DNA of 64,000 nucleotides from the NCBI GenBank assembly GCA_963772595.1, contig CAVYXZ010000008.1:62001-126000 (forward strand), in the 5' to 3' direction. Position numbers and translations under genes: made by a program. This stretch comes from CAVYXZ01 sp963772595 (GTDB lineage: Bacteria > Chloroflexota > Anaerolineae > Aggregatilineales > Phototrophicaceae). Below, one piece after another: positions 1 to 8,023 of this stretch; positions within the stretch are counted from its first letter, which is position 1; each line of letters starts with the position of its first letter. The notes beneath the pieces were generated by a model. The model was not told the DNA's origin, did no database searches, and saw only the letters and a program-made list of their open reading frames with translations.

Positions 1-579
1 GTCGATCACGAACACCTTATCTCCGCGAGCGACGTGCCCGGACTGCGCGCTGGCGTAAAATCCGCGTGTGCCGCCGTCGAGGAATTGCAGGGTCGCTTTC
101 ATCAGGTCGGCGGCAACCGGTGGCTGCTGCTGCAAGGCGAAGCGGCTGAAGGGTTCGCAGGGCGGGGCGACCATCAAGGATTCCAGCCTGACCTGTGCGC
201 CGGTGGCCGGGTTCTGGAAGACGAGGCTTTCGCCCAGGGCATCCAGCGTGAAGGGCTGCTGAACCTCCACCAGGATGTTTTCGCCCGCGATGCCGTCAAT
301 CAGATGCGGCCCAAACTGCGCCCGCATGGCGGCGTAATGGCTGGTGAAGCCGACCGAGACGCCGTTCGGGCCGTTGTTTCGAGACTGTGGATGCCGTGTG
401 TTGTGGACATCTACAATTTCCTCACCGGAATCCAGAACGCCGGTTACGCCATCGAGTGAAAGATACAGCCGGTCCACCTGGCGCAGCGGAGCCGGATCAT
501 AAATCCGCTGCGGCTTCTCACCCTGTTTGAGCGAAGCCTGCTGAATCTGTACCGATTTGACGACGCCAATCTCGCGCAT
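1..579 (-). CDS. MOSC-domain protein (partial, runs off left edge)
   Basis: The minus-strand frame starting at ATG 579 stays open to base 1, giving 193 codons without a stop, so the C-terminus lies outside the window. The translation carries MOSC-type features: a VDVHNTRHPQSR stretch, then GFTSHYAAMR, then GENILVE, followed by a Cys-containing APPCEPFSRF segment. MOSC domains are sulfur-carrier modules related to molybdenum cofactor sulfurase C-termini; the substrate here is unknown. A GGAG motif lies about 8 bases upstream of the ATG, and the gene begins 11 bases after the trpS stop, so it is probably the second gene of a trpS operon. Family assignment is from motifs only. Confidence 0.75.
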   Translation of the reverse strand, partial: MREIGVVKSVQIQQASLKQGEKPQRIYDPAPLRQVDRLYLSLDGVTGVLDSGEEIVDVHNTRHPQSRNNGPNGVSVGFTSHYAAMRAQFGPHLIDGIAGENILVEVQQPFTLDALGESLVFQNPATGAQVRLESLMVAPPCEPFSRFALQQQPPVAADLMKATLQFLDGGTRGFYASAQSGHVARGDKVFVID

Positions 580-590
580 GATGCCTGCTC

Positions 591-1622
591 CTAAATCCTG
601 TTTACCGGCCAGCGGTGGGCCGGAGCCAGAAAACCGACCTTGTCTTTGACTTCCTTGAGCGTCTGTTCCGCCACCATCGCCGCCTGTTCCGCGCCGCGCG
701 CCAGCACGTCTTCGAGGTAGCCGGTGTCGTCCATCAGTTCGTGATAACGCGCTTGCAGGGGTTCCAGTTCCGCGTTGACCACCTCAACCACCGCTTTCTT
801 GAGGTCGCCGTAGCCCTTGCCCGCGAACTGGCTTTCAATCGCCTCGCGGGTTTCATGTGTCAGCGCCTGATAAATCGTCAGCAAATTGTTGACTCCCGCC
901 TTCTCCGGGTCCTTGCTGAAGATGATCTCGCGCCCGGAATTGGTTGTGGCGCGCATGATCTTCTTCTTGACCACATTGGGCGGGTCCAGCACGAAGATGG
1001 CATGACCCTCGCCCTCTGCGCTCTTGCTCATCTTGGAAGTCGGGTCATCCAGGCCCATCACGCGCGCCCCGGCTTCGGGATGGAAGCCTTCGGGGATGAC
1101 GAAGGTCTCGCCGTAGAGGTGGTTGAAGCGCTGTGCCAGATCGCGCGTCATCTCGATGTGCTGGCGTTGGTCATCGCCCACCGGGACCTTGTGGGCCTGG
1201 TAGAGCAGAATGTCCCCGGCCATCAGCACCGGGTAGCTGAGCAGGCCCGTGCTAACCGAATCCTGGGCCTGCTTGGCGGATTTGTCCTTGAACTGGGTCA
1301 TGCGCTGGAGCCAGCCAATCGGAGTCAGGCAGGTGAGGATCCAGGCCATTTCGGCATGGGCTGGGAGATGCGACTGGACGAAGATGGTTGCCTTCTCCGG
1401 GTCCAGCCCGGCGGCTAAGTAAATCGCCGTCACCTCGCGCGTCCAGTGGCGCAGATTATCCGGGTCCTGCGGGACCGTGATGGCGTGCATATCGACCACG
1501 CAGTAGTAGGATTCGTACTTATCCTGGAAATCCACCCATTGCAGCAGCGCGCCCAGGTAATTGCCAATGTGGAAGTTCCCGGTCGGTTGGATGCCGGAGA
1601 GGACTCGTTTCTGTTCGCTCAT
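591..1622 (-). CDS. trpS: Tryptophan--tRNA ligase
   Basis: This is a class I aminoacyl-tRNA synthetase that charges tRNA-Trp in the cytoplasm. At 343 residues it has the usual bacterial TrpRS length. The N-terminal GIQPTGNFHIGNYLGAL contains the HIGH-type motif (HIGN, residues 18-21), and KMSKS is at residues 197-201, preceded by DDPTS. The internal segment with GDDQRQHIEMTRDLA is typical of TrpRS. Transcription is leftward; the MOSC gene follows after 11 bases. No frameshift is seen. A tryptophan-responsive leader was looked for upstream, but the 143 bases to the pilin gene show no convincing structure. Confidence 0.97.
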   Translation of the reverse strand: MSEQKRVLSGIQPTGNFHIGNYLGALLQWVDFQDKYESYYCVVDMHAITVPQDPDNLRHWTREVTAIYLAAGLDPEKATIFVQSHLPAHAEMAWILTCLTPIGWLQRMTQFKDKSAKQAQDSVSTGLLSYPVLMAGDILLYQAHKVPVGDDQRQHIEMTRDLAQRFNHLYGETFVIPEGFHPEAGARVMGLDDPTSKMSKSAEGEGHAIFVLDPPNVVKKKIMRATTNSGREIIFSKDPEKAGVNNLLTIYQALTHETREAIESQFAGKGYGDLKKAVVEVVNAELEPLQARYHELMDDTGYLEDVLARGAEQAAMVAEQTLKEVKDKVGFLAPAHRWPVNRI

Positions 1623-1765
1623 AGTCTCTGGGTTCTGTTGTGAATAAACCGCTCTATTTTAACCCACGCCAGGGCCAGAACCAAGCGGCACTATGAGGAA
1701 TGTGAAGGATCGAGACGATGCGTGATCCTCTCGATCTGTTGTAATCGGCTGGACTCCGCGCGTCC

Positions 1766-2275
1766 TTACGCCGATAAGCTGAAGGTGATGGTCGCGCTGC
1801 CCAGGTTCGTACCGCCTCCATTCGCCTCGGAATAGGCCGTTGCGGTCAGGCTGTAATCGCCAGGGCTGAGGGTCCCCCCGGTGAAATCACCATCCGTATC
1901 GCCAAAGAGCGAATAAGGATAGATGCTTTCCGTGCGGCTCTGCGTGGTCGGTCCATTGAGTTGAAGGGTCACGCTGCCGACCGATCCCTTCGTCTCGGCG
2001 ATGATGGTCAGATGTCCATTGATCGCGCTAATATCGACATTTTGCCCGCATAACAAGCTGACAGGTTCGTCCGTGGTGCTGTCCGCCAGGGTCAGGGCCA
2101 CAATCGGCGACCCCTGGATGGCGTCCAGGCTCATGACGACGCAGTTAAAAGAGTTGGAGATCGTCCCGCCGAAGGCAGCGAGGATGACGATGGCAACGAC
2201 CCCGACCAGGAGCAGGATGAGGGCGTATTCGACCAGCCCCTGCCCTTCTTCGTGGTGCTTCAATCCGGCAAACAT
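1766..2275 (-). CDS. Flp/Fap-type prepilin with C-terminal extension
   Basis: The 169-residue product starts with a short basic leader ending in EEGQGLVEYALILLLVG, the class IVb (Flp) prepilin signature. The G-LVEY junction is the expected prepilin-peptidase processing site, and a hydrophobic helix follows. Typical Flp pilins are only about 50-70 residues. This one continues with about 120 Thr/Ser/Gly-rich residues that look like a beta-strand domain, including an SVTLQLNGPTTQ segment. It is therefore more likely a pseudopilin-like or adhesin-tipped minor subunit than a bulk pilin. An AAGGA motif lies about 9 bases before the ATG. No other Tad-pilus genes are in the window, so the partners must be elsewhere. 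Confidence 0.75.
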   Translation of the reverse strand: MFAGLKHHEEGQGLVEYALILLLVGVVAIVILAAFGGTISNSFNCVVMSLDAIQGSPIVALTLADSTTDEPVSLLCGQNVDISAINGHLTIIAETKGSVGSVTLQLNGPTTQSRTESIYPYSLFGDTDGDFTGGTLSPGDYSLTATAYSEANGGGTNLGSATITFSLSA

Positions 2276-2438
2276 GTGAATGAGTCCTTCGTCACTATGA
2301 TAGACATGCAGTCCGTGCCCGGATATAAGGGATGATGAAAGGCACGCATCTACATTAATATCAGTATAAGCGACGATTGCTTAAGCTATGCTAAAGTCTG
2401 TCGGGATTATGTATGAATTTGTAATGGTTCTGGCCGGG

Positions 2439-2466
2439 TTGAAATCAGGGTCCGGCCCGGTACAAT
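2439..2466 (+). promoter_or_regulatory. Predicted sigma-70 promoter of uxaE with GGCCGG/CCGGCC inverted repeat
   Basis: TTGAAA (2439-2444) and TACAAT (2461-2466) are separated by 16 bases, which places transcription start near 2473. An inverted repeat, GGCCGG (2432-2437) and CCGGCC (2452-2457), overlaps the -35 box and spacer and could be an operator. The predicted start site lies downstream of an upstream in-frame ATG at 2468, which supports choosing ATG 2501 for uxaE. Confidence 0.5.
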
Positions 2467-2500
2467 CATGATTGTCAAGTCACTTTATGAGGAGTTATTT

Positions 2501-3946
2501 ATGGCTATTCTTGAAGCATTGGACCGGCCTCTTTACCCCGAATCGCCGCTTGAACATGAGGACACAAGTTACGGCCTGGTGCATGGCCCGAACAACAGTA
2601 AGACACTCGCCGTGCTGGGCGATACGGCGGGTTTTGTTGGCGATCTGGACATGGCGAGCGGAGCGCTGCTCTGCCCGCTCACGCCGGGGAACGCCGCCGT
2701 GCTGCGCCAGCGCCTGCCCTGGCTGAACCCGGTCGCACTGGGGACCAAAACCTCGGCGGGCTTTGGTGACCGCCTGGGCATCGCCACGCCAGGCCATGCC
2801 GCCGCTGTGCGCGGGACCGGCATCGAATCGATCTTCGCGCAGCAGTCCGTGCGTGAGAACGACCGCACCGGACGCAGCCCGCAGAATGTGGTCGACGATG
2901 CCATGTGGGGCCTGTTCGAGGTGGGTTGGCGCGAGGATTGGGGCGCAGATGCCGACCATCTCAAGGTGCCAGAGGTGGTCGATCCTTTCGTCGCGGCGGG
3001 CTACAGCTTCTTCACGATTGACCCCGGTGACCACGTCGATAACGAGGCTCAGACGGCGGGCGAGGATCGCCTGCGCGAGAAGGTCAATGCCCTGCCCTGG
3101 GATCGCCTGCAAACGACTTACGACGCGGTCAAAGCGCGCTTTGTCGGCCAGCACTTCCAGATCAGCGGCGATTTTGCGCTGGATTACGACGAGATCACGC
3201 TGCTGCGGGCGCTGGCGAAATATGGCGGCGCGGTGGCCCAGACTCTGCTGATGGCGCGCTACATCAAGGACAAGATGGGGATCAAGCCTTTCGACCTGGA
3301 GATGTCGGTCGATGAAACCGATCTGCCCACCAGTATGCACGAGCATTTCTACATCGCCAGCGAATTGCAGCGCCTGGGAATCGAGTGGGTCAGCCTGGCC
3401 CCCCGCTTCGTCGGTCGCTTCGAGAAGGGTGTCGATTACATCGGCGACCCGGCGGCGCTGGACGAGAACATCGCCCAGCATTCGGCCATCATGCGCTACT
3501 ACGGCGGCTATAAGCTCAGCCTGCATTCCGGCTCGGATAAGTACACCGTCTATCCCATCGCGGCTCACCATGCGCAGGGCCTGGTACATCTCAAGACGGC
3601 GGGCACCAGCTATCTCGAAGGGCTGCGCGTCATCAGCAAGGTGGACCCGGCCTTCTACCGCGAGATTCTGGCCTTCGCCCGCGAGCGCTACGAGACCGAC
3701 CGCGCGACCTATCACGTGTCGGCCCAGTTGAGCAAGGTGCTGGACCCGGCAGCGCTGGCGGATGCCGATCTCTGGGACTCGCTGGATCAGTTCGACACCC
3801 GGCAGGCGCTGCATGTGACCTTTGGCTCGGTGCTGGATCGCTGGGGCGACCGGCTGCACGGGGCGCTGGTGGCGCATGAGCAGACCTACTACGATGTGCT
3901 GAAGGCGCATTTCGACAAGCACTTGCAGCCGCTGATCCCGGCCTAG
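2501..3946 (+). CDS. uxaE: Tagaturonate/fructuronate epimerase (UxaE family)
   Basis: The 481-residue protein matches the UxaE family, which epimerises D-tagaturonate and D-fructuronate at C3 during galacturonate catabolism. Supporting segments are GFGDRLGIATPGH near residue 90, QSVRENDRTGRSPQNVVDDA, GADADHLK and FFTIDPGDHVDNEA. The last two carry conserved acidic and His residues likely to bind metal. ATG 2501 is chosen over 2468 because a GAGGAG ribosome-binding site sits at 2488-2493 and the predicted promoter would exclude the upstream ATG. It stands alone, followed by a structured repeat. The oligogalacturonate lyase at 52-53 kb is a possible pathway partner. The family call is by recognition, not search. 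Confidence 0.85.
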   Translation: MAILEALDRPLYPESPLEHEDTSYGLVHGPNNSKTLAVLGDTAGFVGDLDMASGALLCPLTPGNAAVLRQRLPWLNPVALGTKTSAGFGDRLGIATPGHAAAVRGTGIESIFAQQSVRENDRTGRSPQNVVDDAMWGLFEVGWREDWGADADHLKVPEVVDPFVAAGYSFFTIDPGDHVDNEAQTAGEDRLREKVNALPWDRLQTTYDAVKARFVGQHFQISGDFALDYDEITLLRALAKYGGAVAQTLLMARYIKDKMGIKPFDLEMSVDETDLPTSMHEHFYIASELQRLGIEWVSLAPRFVGRFEKGVDYIGDPAALDENIAQHSAIMRYYGGYKLSLHSGSDKYTVYPIAAHHAQGLVHLKTAGTSYLEGLRVISKVDPAFYREILAFARERYETDRATYHVSAQLSKVLDPAALADADLWDSLDQFDTRQALHVTFGSVLDRWGDRLHGALVAHEQTYYDVLKAHFDKHLQPLIPA

Positions 3947-3952
3947 TCAACT

Positions 3953-4064
3953 ATGCCGGGCAATGAATTACCCGGCAACTAACCAAATCCCTTCGGGATT
4001 GACGTGCCGTTTTCACGAGTCCCGCAGGGACTTGGGTGCTTGCCGTCGAATTCATTCGGCGGCA
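3953..4064. repeat. Multi-hairpin dispersed repeat, copy 1
   Basis: About 112 bases with four consecutive palindromes: TGCCGGG...CCCGGCA (3954-3977), AATCCCttcGGGATT, AGTCCCgcaGGGACT, and TGCCG...CGGCA (4041-4064). A second diverged copy with the same order of hairpins is at 34286-34384. The element follows the uxaE stop within 10 bases, so it may also act as a transcript 3'-end structure. It resembles REP/MITE-type intergenic elements, but I cannot name the family. Confidence 0.75.
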
Positions 4065-4201
4065 TAGGGGTGTGGGACCACTGCCGTGTCCTGGTGGGGG
4101 GGCGAAACCCCCAGCAATTGAGGTCCGCGCAACGGGACTGCCGGTGTATACGTAGGGGTACATGCCGATGTGCCCATGTATTCTGTCGTATTGGAGCCGC
4201 T

Positions 4202-4579
4202 ATGAAACGGAAACCACTCTACGTCCCTGGCAGCTATGTGCTGCAACTGCATACATTGCTCTTCATCGTGTTTACCGTGTGCCTGTGGATGAGCACGCTG
4301 GCGACCCTGACCTATCCAGGCAACGCCGCAGTGCCCATTGAGGTGTTCAAGCCGCTGCTCATCTCACGCATGACGCTCAACGCTCTGTGGGGAATGCTGC
4401 TGCTGGGGCATTTCGCCGTGCAGCAGTTCCGGCTTCTCTTCCAACTGCGCCATTATCAGGCCGGCCTGGAGTCGCTGGAACCGATGAGTCGGGTGCTGGT
4501 GCCGCAGGCAGTCGACGCTGAGGCGCTGGCCTTTGACGAGGAGCAGGGCCGTTTCAAGCTGCCGAAGCGTAAAGTTTGA
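4202..4579 (+). CDS. Small two-helix membrane protein
   Basis: The 125-residue protein has two predicted membrane helices (about residues 14-36 and 56-80, with LLFIVFTVCLW and LWGMLLLGHFAVQQ) and a short soluble C-terminus ending in basic residues. It resembles the generic 2TM-domain proteins found beside many unrelated genes. ATG 4202 is chosen because GGAG lies 7 bases upstream and the reading frame before it has no coding character. It precedes ada by 64 bases on the same strand, so co-transcription is possible but not shown. Function unknown. Confidence 0.65.
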   Translation: MKRKPLYVPGSYVLQLHTLLFIVFTVCLWMSTLATLTYPGNAAVPIEVFKPLLISRMTLNALWGMLLLGHFAVQQFRLLFQLRHYQAGLESLEPMSRVLVPQAVDAEALAFDEEQGRFKLPKRKV

Positions 4580-4643
4580 CGATCAGATTCGGATAGAGGG
4601 CCGGGCCAGGATGCGCTATCCTGATCAAAAAGGAGAACGCCCC

Positions 4644-5732
4644 ATGCTAGCCGATCAAGCACCAATCGCCGACTATGCCACGTTGAGCGATGCCGACTGC
4701 TTCCGCATCTTTTCAGCGCGGGACCGCCGCTATGATGGCGTCTTTGTCACAGCGGTGCGCACCACCGGCATCTACTGCCGTCCGTCCTGCCCGGCGCGCC
4801 AGCCGAAGCGCGAGAACATCTGCTTTTATCCCGACTGTGACTCTGCTGAAGCGGCGGGCTACCGGCCCTGCAAGCGCTGCCGCCCCAACGAGCGTGACGC
4901 CGAACTGGCGCTGGTCGAGGACCTGTGCCGCTATATGGACTCGCACTATGACGAATCCCCGACCCTGGCCGACCTGAGCGCCGAAGCCCATCTCAGCGCG
5001 CCGCAGATCAGCCGGACCTTCAAGCGTGTGCTGGGCATCACGCCGCACCAGTATCTGAGCGCCCGCCGTGTCGATTCGCTGGGTGAGCAGTTGAAGGCGC
5101 GCGACAACGTGGCCGAGGCCATCTATGAGGCAGGCTATGGCTCCAGCAGCCGGGTCTATGAAGAATCTCCGCTGGGCATGACCCCGGCAGCCTATCAGCG
5201 TGGCGGGGCCGGGATGCGCATCGACTACGCCATCGTCGACTCGCCGCTGGGGCGTCTGCTGGTGGGCGCGACCGAGCGCGGCATCTGCGCGGTCAGCCTG
5301 GGCGATTCGGATGCGGCGCTGGACGCTTTCCTGCACAAGACCTATCCCGCCGCCGAGATTGAACGCGCCGACCACAGCCTGGGCCGCTACGTCCGCGCCA
5401 TTCTGGATTACCTGAAAGGCGAGCCGCATCTCGACCTGCCGGTGGACATCCGCGTGACGGCCTTCCAGCAGCGCGTGCTGGATGCCCTGCGCCGCATCCC
5501 CTACGGCGAGACGCGCTCCTACAGCGATGTGGCCGAAGCGATTGGTCAGCCAAGCGCCGTGCGCGCCGTCGCCAATGCCTGCGCGACCAACCCGACCGCG
5601 CTGGTCATCCCCTGCCACCGCGTCACGCACAAAGACGGCAGCCTGAGCGGCTACCGCTGGGGACCGGAACGCAAAGCCGCGCTGCTGGCGATGGAAAAGG
5701 CCGAGGATGCAGATCGGCAGCCTGAAGCCTGA
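4644..5732 (+). CDS. ada: Bifunctional Ada: methylphosphotriester acceptor, AraC-type regulator and O6-methylguanine-DNA methyltransferase
   Basis: All three Ada modules are present in 362 residues. The N-terminal zinc domain has Cys45, Cys49, Cys76 and Cys79 (GIYCRPSCPARQPKR and GYRPCKRCRP); Cys45 corresponds to the methyl-accepting Cys. An AraC-type helix-turn-helix follows at about residues 90-180. The C-terminal methyltransferase has the active-site PCHRV (Cys324). The protein repairs alkylated DNA by stoichiometric self-methylation and, when methylated, activates its own operon. ATG 4644 follows an AGGAG at 4631-4635; the frame continues upstream without coding character. The stop overlaps the next gene, an AlkA-like glycosylase, by 26 bases, the classic adaptive-response pairing. 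Confidence 0.93.
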   Translation: MLADQAPIADYATLSDADCFRIFSARDRRYDGVFVTAVRTTGIYCRPSCPARQPKRENICFYPDCDSAEAAGYRPCKRCRPNERDAELALVEDLCRYMDSHYDESPTLADLSAEAHLSAPQISRTFKRVLGITPHQYLSARRVDSLGEQLKARDNVAEAIYEAGYGSSSRVYEESPLGMTPAAYQRGGAGMRIDYAIVDSPLGRLLVGATERGICAVSLGDSDAALDAFLHKTYPAAEIERADHSLGRYVRAILDYLKGEPHLDLPVDIRVTAFQQRVLDALRRIPYGETRSYSDVAEAIGQPSAVRAVANACATNPTALVIPCHRVTHKDGSLSGYRWGPERKAALLAMEKAEDADRQPEA

Positions 5733-6609
5733 GCCTCCCTACGCCTTCGACCTGATGCTGGCGATGCTCGCGCGCTATGCCTATCCGGGCGTGGAGCACG
5801 TCGCGGACGGGGCCTACCGCCGCACGATTCGCCAGCCGGAGGGGATCGGCCTGGTGGAGGTCCGCAGCCGAGGCAGCGTCGAAGCGCCGCATCTAGAAGT
5901 CGATTTGTTGGCGCAGCAGGGGCACATTGACGAAGCCGATCTGCTCAGCCAACTCAGCCACATTCTGGCTGTCGAGGTCGAGCGGGCGGCCTTTTTTGAC
6001 GGCATCGCCCAGGCCGAACCGCTGCGGCAGGTGGTCGCGCCGGTCTATGGAATGCCGCGCCTGCGCAGTGCCAATCTCTTCGAAGCCCTGACCAACGTGA
6101 TTATCGAGCAGCAGATTTCCTGGACGACCGCCCTACGCGCCCAGCAGTGGCTGATCGAATGGGCCGGATCCAGCCTGGACTTCATGGGTGAGACCTATCA
6201 CGCCTATCCGCTGCCGGAACAAGTCGCGCGGGCCAGTGTGGAGGATCTCACGCCGCTGAAGATCACCTTCAAGCGCATGGCCCTGCTGATCGACATCGCC
6301 CAGCGCAGTTTACGCGGAGAACTCGACCCGCTGGCGCAAATGCCCGAATCTGAAGCCTATGCCGAATTGCTGAAGATCAAGGGGATCGGTCACTGGACGG
6401 CTGCGGTCGCGTTGTCGCGGACGCTGGGTGCGGGGGTTTACGTGGGCGAGAACGACGTGGCCCTGCAAGCGGCAGTCAACCACTATTTCTACGGGGAGGA
6501 AGGCCGCATCCCGCCGCAGCAGGTGCGCGAGACCTTCGCGCCCTATGGTGCCTATGCTGGATGGGCCGCGCATTATACTATGTGCCGCTGGGTGCTGGAT
6601 CGGTACTAA
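5707..6609 (+). CDS. alkA: DNA-3-methyladenine glycosylase II (AlkA-like)
   Basis: The 300-residue protein is a helix-hairpin-helix (HhH-GPD) base-excision glycosylase with an AlkA-type N-terminal domain (about residues 1-100). The central FEALTNVIIEQQIS segment and the HhH motif LLKIKGIGHWTAAVAL are typical, and the catalytic aspartate is the D of GENDVALQ. It removes alkylated purines such as 3-methyladenine. The start lies within the 3' end of ada, overlapping by 26 bases in another frame, so translation is probably coupled and expression Ada-controlled. No iron-sulfur Cys cluster is visible, which fits AlkA rather than Nth. Confidence 0.9.
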   Translation: MQIGSLKPEPPYAFDLMLAMLARYAYPGVEHVADGAYRRTIRQPEGIGLVEVRSRGSVEAPHLEVDLLAQQGHIDEADLLSQLSHILAVEVERAAFFDGIAQAEPLRQVVAPVYGMPRLRSANLFEALTNVIIEQQISWTTALRAQQWLIEWAGSSLDFMGETYHAYPLPEQVARASVEDLTPLKITFKRMALLIDIAQRSLRGELDPLAQMPESEAYAELLKIKGIGHWTAAVALSRTLGAGVYVGENDVALQAAVNHYFYGEEGRIPPQQVRETFAPYGAYAGWAAHYTMCRWVLDRY

Positions 6610-6723
6610 GAGCAGCGGGTCAGCATTTCAGCTTGTTAGCTGGGTAGCAGTTTAGCCAGTTAGAACGATGCCGTCCATACCGCCACCGAGACTTCAGGGC
6701 ATTTCGGGGGGCGCACCCGTTGA

Positions 6724-6757
6724 TTTTCTTTGCGTCTTCGCGCCTTTGCGTTGAAGG
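6724..6757. repeat. Dispersed 'tttgcgtcttcgcgcctttgcgtt' repeat
   Basis: A short intergenic stretch containing tttgcgtcttcgcgcctt followed by tgcgttgaagg. Sequences of this type recur in the intergenic DNA of many environmental bacterial genomes. Only one copy is in this window, so the repeat status rests on prior knowledge. It lies just beyond the stop codon of the MFS gene on the minus strand. Confidence 0.45.
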
Positions 6758-6758
6758 T

Positions 6759-7904
6759 TTATGCTGCGACGGTACGGGGCCGCAGCACTGGGGCCAGGGC
6801 AAGCAGCAGGAGCATGAAGCAGGCCGTCAGCAGCAGCGCGATGGGCAGCGAAGTGGCTTCGGCGATCAGGCCGACGAGCGAGGGCGAGATCAGGAAGCCG
6901 ACGTAACCGACCGCCGCGACCCCGGAACTGATGACCCCGGCGCTGAGCCCCGGCAGTTTCCCCGCCGCGCTGAAGGCCAGCGGCACCATAAAGGATATGC
7001 CTGCGCCGAAGGCCGCGAAGCCCAGCAGGACGACGCCCGTCTGCGGCAGCAGCAGGGCCAGCAGCAGGCCGCTGATCGCCAGCAGAGTCCCGGCGCGGAT
7101 CAGCGTCACCGAGCTGAAGCGCTCGCTGAGCCAATCGCCCAGCAGCCGCCCGATGGTCATCATCGCCGAAAAGGCGGCGTAGCCCAGCGCGGCCACGCTG
7201 GCGTCAGTCAGGACCACACTGGTCAGGTAGACGGTGCTCCAGTTGCCGACGGCGGCCTCGCCAAAGGTGGCGATGAAGGCGATCAGGCCGAAGGGCCACA
7301 GGATCATCGGCGGCAAGTTGAAGGCGCGTTTGGAGGTCGGCTGCGCTTCCGGCACTTCTTCGGGCAGATAGCGCCCGCCGAAGCCCAGCAAGAGCGCGAG
7401 GACCAGGCTCACCAGCAGAAAATGCGGCAGCACAGGCACGCCGAGCGCCGCCAGCAGTGCCGTGAGTCCCGCTCCGCTCACACCGCCGATGCTCCAGGTG
7501 CCGTGAAAGCTGGACAGCATAGGCCGCCCGGCGCGCCGCTCGACCGCCACGCCCTCAGCGTTCATGGCGACGTCCATGCCCACCTGCGACATGCCAAAGA
7601 GAAAAAGGACGCCCCACAGCACATAGGGGTTGGGAGCCAGGGCGGTCAGCGGCAGCATGAGCAGGCTGATGAAACCCGCCACCAGTGTGACCCGCCGCGC
7701 GCCAAAGCGGGCGATATAGCCGCTGGAGAGCATCAGCGAGAGGAAGACGCCAATCGCATCGCCGGTCAGCAGCAGGCCGAGCGCGCCATCGCTGAGGGCG
7801 AACTTCGCCTGGAAGACGGGAATCCGGGCGACCCAGTTGGCGAAGCCCGCGCCGTTGATGAAGAACATGAGCGTGACGGCGGCCCGCATGGCACGGATGG
7901 ACAT
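6759..7904 (-). CDS. MFS transporter, YbjJ-like
   Basis: A 381-residue major facilitator superfamily protein with about 12 hydrophobic helices. The N-terminal FFINGAGFANWVARIP, the VGMDVAMNAEGVAVE helix and RRAGRPMLSSFHGTWS resemble the YbjJ-type clade, whose members are poorly characterised. The substrate cannot be predicted. The gene is monocistronic as seen: converging with alkA on its 3' side, and separated on its 5' side by a 120-base repeat-bearing gap from a same-strand glycosyltransferase gene. No frameshift is seen. Confidence 0.85.
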   Translation of the reverse strand: MSIRAMRAAVTLMFFINGAGFANWVARIPVFQAKFALSDGALGLLLTGDAIGVFLSLMLSSGYIARFGARRVTLVAGFISLLMLPLTALAPNPYVLWGVLFLFGMSQVGMDVAMNAEGVAVERRAGRPMLSSFHGTWSIGGVSGAGLTALLAALGVPVLPHFLLVSLVLALLLGFGGRYLPEEVPEAQPTSKRAFNLPPMILWPFGLIAFIATFGEAAVGNWSTVYLTSVVLTDASVAALGYAAFSAMMTIGRLLGDWLSERFSSVTLIRAGTLLAISGLLLALLLPQTGVVLLGFAAFGAGISFMVPLAFSAAGKLPGLSAGVISSGVAAVGYVGFLISPSLVGLIAEATSLPIALLLTACFMLLLLALAPVLRPRTVAA

Positions 7905-7980
7905 GGATCAGGCTCCTAGAAACAGTGCTGAGTGCTAAGTCATGAGTGCTGAGTCAAGACAATCCCGGTAAGGCTGACCA

Positions 7981-8004
7981 GTAGGGGCACAGCCTGCTGT
8001 GCCC
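7981..8004. repeat. Palindromic 'gtaggggcacagc...gctgtgccc' repeat, copy 1
   Basis: GGGCACAGC and GCTGTGCCC form a near-perfect hairpin just 3' of the first membrane glycosyltransferase gene. A related unit is at 9536-9602, also 3' of a glycosyltransferase gene. Just upstream (7925-7955) the sequence has a loose tandem of agtgctgagtgct-like units. Confidence 0.55.
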
Positions 8005-8023
8005 GCTGGCAGGGCAGATCTGT

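Noticed and set aside
615..1418. Long plus-strand open frame opposite trpS
   Set aside because: It is antisense to a certain tRNA synthetase and its composition (Arg/His/Leu-rich) is that of a shadow of a high-GC gene.
2495..3922. 475-codon minus-strand frame opposite uxaE
   Set aside because: Length comes from GC bias; no ribosome-binding site or recognisable domain, while the plus strand encodes a conserved family.
6720..7919. 399-codon plus-strand frame opposite the MFS gene
   Set aside because: Gln/Arg/His-rich low-sense translation of an antisense strand of hydrophobic codons.
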